Source of the DNA: Aquincola sp. | GTDB taxonomy: Bacteria > Pseudomonadota > Gammaproteobacteria > Burkholderiales > Burkholderiaceae_C | NCBI GenBank assembly: GCA_029884035.1 | Contig: JAOUIM010000003.1 | Span: 1-38,104, forward strand | Length of the DNA: 38,104 nt | Direction: 5' to 3' | Shown: positions 31,766-38,104 of the stretch, one piece after another | How positions within the stretch are numbered: the first letter of the stretch is position 1 | Layout of the letters: every line of letters begins with the position of its first letter | Program-made: the position numbers and the translations under genes | Notes under the pieces: generated by a model | Databases searched by the model: none | What the model was told of the DNA's origin: nothing | Seen by the model: only the letters and a program-made list of their open reading frames with translations

Positions 31766-32850
31766 GCGGCGTGCTCCCCCAGTCTTCGCAACTCGGCTGC
31801 TTCGGCGGCCACGATGCCATGCTCCGTGATCAGCCCCGTCACCAGACGCGCCGGCGTGACGTCGAACGCGGGGTTGACGGCACCGCTGCCATCGGGCGTG
31901 AGCTGCACCTCGACGACGCGCCCCCTGCTGTCGCGCCCGGCCAGATGCGTGACCTCGCGCGCGGTGCGCTCCTCGATCGGAATCGCATCGCCGCTGGGTA
32001 GCGTCGCATCGAAGGTGGAGCTCGGCATGGCTACATAGAACGGCACCCCATTGTCTTGCGCCGCGAGCGCCTTCAGGTAGGTCCCGATCTTGTTGCACAC
32101 GTCGCCGTTCGCGGCGACGCGGTCGCAGCCGACGATCACGAGGTCGACCTGCCGTTGCTGCATCAAGTGGCCGCCCGCGTTGTCGGCCACCACGGCATGC
32201 GGTACGCCGGCGCGGCCGAGCTCCCACGCAGTCAGGCTCGCACCCTGGTTGCGCGGACGCGTCTCGTCGACCCACACGTGCAGGCGCATGCCCTGAGCGT
32301 GCGCCTGGTAGATCGGCGAGGTCGCGGTGCCCCAGTCGACGGTGGCGAGCCAACCCGCATTGCAATGCGTCAGCACGCGCACCGGCCTGTCAGGATGGCG
32401 CCGGGCGAGCTCATGCAAGAGCGCGAGGCCATGTCGGCCGATCGCGGCGTTGGTCGCCACGTCCTCCTCGGCGATCGCATCGGCTTCGTGCCAGGCCACG
32501 TCTGCGCGCAGCGAGGCCGCCAGGGGTCGCACGCAGCGGTGCACGCGATCGATCGCCCACGCAAGGTTGACGGCGGTCGGTCTCGCCTCACGCAGCCGTG
32601 CAGCCGCAGCGTCGAGCGCCGAATCACTGGCATCGGCGCGCAGCGCAAGGGCGAGTCCGTAGGCGGCGGCTGCGCCGATCAGCGGCGCACCACGCAGCCA
32701 CATGTCTCGGATCGCGGTGAAGACCGCCTCGGGCGTGCGCAGTTCGACGAGTTTCAACTCGTGCGGCAGCGCGCGCTGATCGATGATCTCGATTCCGTCG
32801 CCCGCAGCCAGCGCGCCAATCGGGCGCATCGCTCGGCCGTCGACCTGCAT
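31762..32850 (-). CDS. mtnA: S-methyl-5-thioribose-1-phosphate isomerase
   Basis: Converts methylthioribose 1-phosphate to methylthioribulose 1-phosphate. The 362-residue protein has the MtnA core: RGAPLIGAAAAYG at 53-65, catalytic Cys163 in LTHCNAGWLAT, DETRPRNQGASLTAWEL at 195-211, and catalytic Asp243 in CDRVAANGD, followed by NKIGTYLKA. Compared with the usual GADRVAANGDVANKIGTY, two alanines are Cys here (242, 252), and DNAGGHLMQQ replaces the more common DNMAGHLM form. The start at 32850 lies 4 bp after the mtnP stop; an ATG seven codons in is an alternative. Overlap with the aldolase gene shows one operon. Related isomerases act on 5-deoxyribose 1-phosphate. Confidence 0.88.
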   Translation of the reverse strand: MQVDGRAMRPIGALAAGDGIEIIDQRALPHELKLVELRTPEAVFTAIRDMWLRGAPLIGAAAAYGLALALRADASDSALDAAAARLREARPTAVNLAWAIDRVHRCVRPLAASLRADVAWHEADAIAEEDVATNAAIGRHGLALLHELARRHPDRPVRVLTHCNAGWLATVDWGTATSPIYQAHAQGMRLHVWVDETRPRNQGASLTAWELGRAGVPHAVVADNAGGHLMQQRQVDLVIVGCDRVAANGDVCNKIGTYLKALAAQDNGVPFYVAMPSSTFDATLPSGDAIPIEERTAREVTHLAGRDSRGRVVEVQLTPDGSGAVNPAFDVTPARLVTGLITEHGIVAAEAAELRRLGEHAA

Positions 32851-32854
32851 CGGT

Positions 32855-33742
<888 letters not shown>

Positions 33743-33845
33743 GGTTCGGATGTTGGCACAGGGAAGCAGCAACGTGGCGCCACGGGGCCGCCGATGACTT
33801 CAGACGCGACGAACCGCCGTCGATCGAGCCTCACCCGCGGCGGCG

Positions 33846-34841
33846 TCATGCTGGCACCGCTGCGTCGAGCGCTCCGCGGGCGCGCCGGGCCACCTGCGAT
33901 GCCGGCAGCATCTTGAGCCGATGGTCGCTCCACACCTGCCGCCAGCGGCGCGCACCGGGGACGCCGTTGTACAGGCCCATCATGTGCCGCGCGATGGCGG
34001 TCCATGGGGTGCCGCTCGCGCGCGCTTGCCGATCCATGTAGTCGACCATCCCTGCCTCGACCGCTTCACGTGAGGGTGCCGCCGGTGCAGCGGCGCCGAG
34101 GAAGCGTACGTCCCACCCGGCCATCTTCCAGGGGTGGTGATAGGCCTCGCGACCCCACATCACGCCGTCGACCCGCGCCAGTTGCTCGTCGATCTGCGCG
34201 CAGTCGTTGAGGCCACCGTTGACCACGAAGGTGAATGCCGGAAAGTCGCGCTTGAGCCGGTGAACGACGTCGTGGCGCAATGGCGGAACCTCGCGGTTTT
34301 CCTTCGGGCTCAGGCCCTTGAGCCACGCATTGCGCGCGTGAACGATGAACACGGTGCACCCGCTGTCGGCGACCGTGCCGACGAAGTCGCGCACGAAGTC
34401 GTAGCTTTCGGTCTGGTCGATGCCGATGCGGTGCTTGACCGTGACCGGAAGATCGACGGCCTCGCGCATCGCGGCCACGCAGTCGCGCACCAACGTGGGT
34501 TCGGCCATCAGGCAGGCCCCGAATGCGCCGCGCTGCACGCGCTCGCTCGGGCAGCCGCAGTTGAGGTTGACTTCATCGTAGCCCCATTGCGCAGCCAGCC
34601 TCGCGCACGCCGAGAGGTCGGCCGGCTCGCTTCCGCCGAGCTGCAGCGCCAGCGGATGCTCCTCGGCGCTGAAATCCAGGTGCCGCGGCACATCGCCGTG
34701 CAGCAGCGCGCCGGTGGTCACCATCTCGGTGTACAGGCGCGTTCGCCTCGTGACGAGACGATGAAAGTAGCGGCAATGGCGATCGGTCCAGTCCATCATC
34801 GGAGCGACTGCCAGGCGCCAGGGGTTGGGATTGGCATGCAT
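33846..34841 (-). CDS. dusA: tRNA-dihydrouridine(20/20a) synthase
   Basis: Reduces uridine 20/20a in the tRNA D-loop with FMN and NADPH. The 331-residue protein has the FMN-binding opening VAPMMDWTDRHCRYFHR at 12-28, YTEM near 37-40, catalytic Cys97 in NLNCGCPSERVQ, VTVKHRIGID near 134-143, and VHARNAWLKGLSPKENR near 167-183, the last being specific to DusA. VDGVMWGREAY near 238-248 closes the phosphate site. The start at 34841 (MHANPNP) is preferred because the longer frame to 34994 shows no family similarity. It is divergent from the efflux genes. Confidence 0.92.
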   Translation of the reverse strand: MHANPNPWRLAVAPMMDWTDRHCRYFHRLVTRRTRLYTEMVTTGALLHGDVPRHLDFSAEEHPLALQLGGSEPADLSACARLAAQWGYDEVNLNCGCPSERVQRGAFGACLMAEPTLVRDCVAAMREAVDLPVTVKHRIGIDQTESYDFVRDFVGTVADSGCTVFIVHARNAWLKGLSPKENREVPPLRHDVVHRLKRDFPAFTFVVNGGLNDCAQIDEQLARVDGVMWGREAYHHPWKMAGWDVRFLGAAAPAAPSREAVEAGMVDYMDRQARASGTPWTAIARHMMGLYNGVPGARRWRQVWSDHRLKMLPASQVARRARGALDAAVPA

Positions 34842-35023
34842 GTTGGGCGTGACCCGATTGTCGCGGTGATTCGCAGGCCGCCCGGTCCCGCGCACGTTTC
34901 CGGTGCGCCCGTTGCGCCGTGATGACGCGCGGCAGACTTGTCGCGGAACCCTTACCATGCGGCGCACAACATCAACACAAGGCTGCTGCGCCACGAGCGT
35001 CGCGAGCCACCAGGAGTTCTTCG

Positions 35024-36214
35024 ATGAACCGTTTCGCCGCTCTTCGCGCCGGCGCGCCGCGCATTTTCCCCACCGTGCTTGCGGTCTTTGCCGTGATCAT
35101 TGTTGGTGGTTGCAGCCCGGCCCAGTCGCAGGGCGGACCGGGCGGGCCGCCACCGGTGTCGGTGGCTCCCGCGGTCGAGCGCACCCTGCAGACCAGCGAA
35201 GACTTCAGCGCGCGCATCGAGGCACTCGAAACGGTCGAGTTGCGCTCGCGTGTGGCGGGCACGCTCGAACGTGTGCACTTTCGCGAAGGCCAGCGCGTGG
35301 CCAAGGGGGCGCTTCTGTTCACGATCGACAGCCGCCCGTTCGCCGCCGACCTGGAGCGAGCAGAGGCACAGGTGGCGGCGGCGCGCACCCAGGCCGATCT
35401 GGCCGAGGCCGAACGGGTGCGTGCTGAGAAACTGCTGCCGCTGAAGGCGGTGTCGCAGCAGGAGATGGACCAGTTGCGCGCTGCCGAGCGCAATGCCGGC
35501 TCGACGCTGCGCGCTGCGCAGGCGGCACTGACGACCGCGCAGCTCAACCTGGGCTACTCGAGGATCACCGCACCGGTGGCCGGACGCATCTCAAGCGCCA
35601 ACGTGACGCCGGGCAATCTGGTTGGCGTGGGCGATCCGGTCCTGTCGACCGTGGTCGCGAGCGACAAGGTCTATGTCTGGTTCGACGCCAGCGAGGCGAG
35701 CTACCTTCGCCTGCGTGCTGCAATCCGCGCGGGGGCGGCCGCACCCACCGTCGCGGTCGGCTTGGCCGACGAACAGGGGCACCCGCACAAGGGCACGGTC
35801 GATTTCGTCGACAACCGGCTCAACCCGGCCACGGGCAGCATCCGCGTGCGCGCAGTGCTGGACAACAAGGATGGCCACTTCACTCCCGGGCTGTCGGCAC
35901 GTGTGCGACTGGCCAGCGGCGAGGCGGCGCCTGCCACTCTGGTGCCCGATCGCGCGATCGGCACCGACCAGACGCGAAAGGTGGTGATGGTGGTCGGCGC
36001 CAACAACATCGTCACTCCGCGCGAGGTAAAGCTCGGCGCGCTGGCCGATGGCATGCGTGTCGTGACCGGGCTGAAGGCTGGCGAACTGATCATCGTCGAC
36101 GGCCTGCAGCGCGCGTTCCCGGGCGCGCCCGTCACCCCGACCGTGCTGAAGGTCGACGACAAGGGCATGCCGATCGTGCCGCCGCCGCAGCCTCCGGGCG
36201 GCGAGAAGAAGTAG
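35024..36214 (+). CDS. RND efflux periplasmic adaptor lipoprotein (MexE-like)
   Basis: The membrane fusion subunit of a tripartite pump, 396 residues. A hydrophobic signal (about 14-31) ends in a lipobox VGGC (Cys31), so it is probably lipidated. Domains are in the usual order: beta-barrel/lipoyl halves (SARIEALETVELRSRVAGTL near 62-81, REGQRVAKGALLFTID near 88-103), a coiled-coil hairpin (about 110-170, rich in A/E/R/Q), the second lipoyl half (YSRITAPVAGRISSANV near 177-193), and a beta-barrel with GTVDFVDNRLNPATGSIRVR near 261-280. AGGAG at 35012-35016 fixes the ATG. It precedes the pump gene by 16 bp. The pattern is closest to MexE/OqxA. No regulator gene is adjacent. Confidence 0.88.
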   Translation: MNRFAALRAGAPRIFPTVLAVFAVIIVGGCSPAQSQGGPGGPPPVSVAPAVERTLQTSEDFSARIEALETVELRSRVAGTLERVHFREGQRVAKGALLFTIDSRPFAADLERAEAQVAAARTQADLAEAERVRAEKLLPLKAVSQQEMDQLRAAERNAGSTLRAAQAALTTAQLNLGYSRITAPVAGRISSANVTPGNLVGVGDPVLSTVVASDKVYVWFDASEASYLRLRAAIRAGAAAPTVAVGLADEQGHPHKGTVDFVDNRLNPATGSIRVRAVLDNKDGHFTPGLSARVRLASGEAAPATLVPDRAIGTDQTRKVVMVVGANNIVTPREVKLGALADGMRVVTGLKAGELIIVDGLQRAFPGAPVTPTVLKVDDKGMPIVPPPQPPGGEKK

Positions 36215-36230
36215 ACAGCGGAGCGACCGC

Positions 36231-38104
36231 ATGGACATCTCGCGCTTCTTCATCGACCGTCCGCGCTTCGCGACGGTCCTGTCGATCTTCATCTTCCTGG
36301 TCGGCACGATATCGATTTTTCGCCTGCCCGTTTCCGAATACCCCGAAGTCGCGCCGCCGCAGATCGTGGTGAACGCGTCGTATCCGGGTGCCAACCCGCG
36401 CGTGATCAGCGAGACGGTGGCCACACCGCTGGAAGAGCAGATCAACGGCATCGAGAACCTGCTGTACTTCGACAGCCAGGCCACGGCCGACGGTCGGATG
36501 AGCCTCACGGTGACCTTCAAGGTCGGCACCGACCCCGAGGCCGCCGAAACGGCCGTTCAGAACCGCGTCAACCGGGCACTGCCACGGTTGCCCGAAACGG
36601 TACGCCAGATCGGGATCACGACTGAAAAGCAGGTCAGCAACCTCACGATGGTCGTGCACCTGCTGTCACCCGACAACAGCCGCGACGCGCTCTATCTGCG
36701 CAACTACGGCCAACTGCAGATCCGCGACGAATTGCTGCGCATCCCGGGCATGGGCAATGTGATCATGTTCGGTGCCGGCGACTACGCGATGCGCGTCTGG
36801 CTCGACCCGGCCAAGCTGGCGGCGCGCAACCTCACCGCCGCCGACGTGGTGGGCGCGCTGCGCGAGCAGAACGCGCAGGTCGCCGCCGGCGTCGTCGGCG
36901 CGCCGCCCGCCGCGCGCAACGTCGAGTTCCAGCTCGCGATCAACACGCAGGGGCGCATGACCACGGAGCAGGAGTTCGCCGACGTGATCGTGCGCTCCGA
37001 GCCGGCCAGCGGAGCGCTCGTTCGGGTCAAGGATATCGGCCGCGTCGAGCTGTCGTCGAACACGTACGCGCTGCGCAGCCTGCTCAACAACAAGGAAGCC
37101 GCCGCGATCGCGGTGTTCCAGGCGCCTGGCAGCAACGCGCTGGCGCTGTCGAACGACGTGCGGCGCGCGATGCAACGCCTCGCGCCGTCGTTCCCGCAGG
37201 GCGTGCAGTACTCGATCGTCTACGACCCGACGCGTTTCGTGCAGACCTCGATTGAGAAAGTGGTCGAGACTCTGATCGAGGCGGTGTTGCTGGTCGTGCT
37301 CGTGGTCATCTTGTTCCTGCAGACCTGGCGTGCGTCGATCATCCCCTTGCTGGCGGTGCCGGTGTCGATCGTGGGCACATTCGCCGCGCTGCTCGCACTG
37401 GGGTTCTCGATCAACACGCTGACGCTTTTCGGCCTCGTGCTGGCGATCGGCATCGTGGTCGACGACGCGATCGTCGTGGTCGAGAACGTCGAGCGCAACA
37501 TCGAGCGCGGGCTGCCGCCGCACCGCGCGACGGTACAGGCGATGCGCGAGGTCAGCGGACCCATCGTCGCGATCGCGCTCGTGCTATGCGCTGTGTTCGT
37601 GCCATTGGCCTTCGTGCCCGGACTGTCGGGCCAGTTCTATCGCCAGTTCGCGGTGACGATCGCGATCTCCACCGTCATCTCGGCGTTCAACTCGCTCACG
37701 CTGTCACCGGCGCTGGCCTCCATCCTGCTGCGCCCGCACGACGCGCCGAAGGACCGTCTGACGCGCGCAATGGACGCGGTGTTCGGCCGCTTCTTCGGTT
37801 GGTTCAACAGGATGTTCCGCCGCAGCAGCCAGGCCTACGGCCGCGGCGTCACCGGCCTCCTCCAGCGCAAGGGCATCGCGCTCGGCGTCTACGGGCTGCT
37901 GATCGCCGCCACGCTGGTGCTGTTCGCGCGCGTGCCCGCGGGCTTCTTGCCCGCACCGGACAAGCAGTACCTGATCGGCATCGCACAGCTGCCCGCGGGC
38001 GCGTCGCTCGACCGCACCGAGGCGGTGATCCGCGAGATGAGCGACATCGCGCTCAAGGTGCCGGGCATCGTCGACTCGGTGGCTTTCCCGGGGCTGTCGA
38101 TCGC
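36231..38104 (+). CDS. RND efflux pump, inner-membrane transporter (MexF-like, 3' truncated by window)
   Basis: The proton-driven pump of the HAE1 family; 624 complete codons are visible of an expected 1,040-1,060. MDISRFFIDRPRFATVLSIF starts the first helix, and LPVSEYPEVAPPQIVVNASYPGA-type sequence follows. The proton-relay aspartates are Asp411/Asp412 in GIVVDDAIVVVENVE. LFLQTWRASIIPLLAVPVSIV lies in the second transmembrane helix, and FNSLTLSPALA is near 485-495. Similarity is greatest to MexF/OqxB, matching the MexE-like adaptor upstream. The gene is open at the window end and has no stop here. An outer-membrane channel gene may follow outside. Substrates (drugs, dicarboxylates, aromatics) cannot be predicted. 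Confidence 0.92.
   Translation, partial: MDISRFFIDRPRFATVLSIFIFLVGTISIFRLPVSEYPEVAPPQIVVNASYPGANPRVISETVATPLEEQINGIENLLYFDSQATADGRMSLTVTFKVGTDPEAAETAVQNRVNRALPRLPETVRQIGITTEKQVSNLTMVVHLLSPDNSRDALYLRNYGQLQIRDELLRIPGMGNVIMFGAGDYAMRVWLDPAKLAARNLTAADVVGALREQNAQVAAGVVGAPPAARNVEFQLAINTQGRMTTEQEFADVIVRSEPASGALVRVKDIGRVELSSNTYALRSLLNNKEAAAIAVFQAPGSNALALSNDVRRAMQRLAPSFPQGVQYSIVYDPTRFVQTSIEKVVETLIEAVLLVVLVVILFLQTWRASIIPLLAVPVSIVGTFAALLALGFSINTLTLFGLVLAIGIVVDDAIVVVENVERNIERGLPPHRATVQAMREVSGPIVAIALVLCAVFVPLAFVPGLSGQFYRQFAVTIAISTVISAFNSLTLSPALASILLRPHDAPKDRLTRAMDAVFGRFFGWFNRMFRRSSQAYGRGVTGLLQRKGIALGVYGLLIAATLVLFARVPAGFLPAPDKQYLIGIAQLPAGASLDRTEAVIREMSDIALKVPGIVDSVAFPGLSI

Overview
The window is GC-rich, tightly packed, and runs largely in operons with 1-8 bp gene overlaps. 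Gene content and sequence character (Puu-type polyamine catabolism, a DUF3138-like outer-membrane protein, DusA, a MexEF-like RND pump, FCD-type GntR regulators) point to a betaproteobacterium, most likely Burkholderiales. This assignment is inferred from recognised protein families; no rRNA or tRNA gene is present to confirm it.

Region 1 (1-2366): the first codons of a leftward gene (possibly isocitrate lyase), an AT-rich divergent control region, agmatinase (agmatine to putrescine), a hemerythrin-like protein, and a convergent Lrp/AsnC regulator.

Region 2 (2519-18429) is a polyamine utilisation supercluster, all on the + strand: an omega-amino-acid:pyruvate aminotransferase, PuuB, PuuD, PuuA, a SpuC-type putrescine aminotransferase, the PotFGHI uptake system, an outer-membrane barrel protein overlapping potI, PuuC aldehyde dehydrogenase, a GabT/PuuE aminotransferase, and a second, type-III-like glutamine-synthetase-fold ligase. 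Together they can import putrescine, gamma-glutamylate or transaminate it, oxidise it to GABA and feed succinate semialdehyde to central metabolism. Agmatinase adds an arginine-derived supply.

Region 3 (18452-29696) resembles the hyp/lhp hydroxyproline loci of Sinorhizobium and Pseudomonas. It holds a Cys/Cys 4-hydroxyproline 2-epimerase, a polar amino-acid ABC importer (SBP, two permeases, ATPase), an FAD D-amino-acid dehydrogenase, a Ser/Cys proline-racemase paralogue, and a divergent operon with an enolase-superfamily dehydratase or epimerase and a DapA-family deaminase, plus an FCD GntR regulator. Two decayed genes lie inside it. One is a frameshifted and internally deleted GntR regulator. 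The other is a 47-codon remnant that looks like an Ldh2-family (pyrroline-2-carboxylate reductase type) gene, cut off by a zinc-independent alcohol dehydrogenase/quinone reductase gene with different codon use. The locus is therefore being remodelled.

Region 4 (29866-38104): an alpha/beta hydrolase; a leftward mtnP-mtnA-class II aldolase operon that fits the methylthioadenosine 'DHAP shunt' rather than the universal methionine salvage pathway; dusA; and a divergent MexEF-like RND efflux pair whose pump gene runs off the window. MTA is a by-product of spermidine synthesis, so this operon is thematically linked to the polyamine region.
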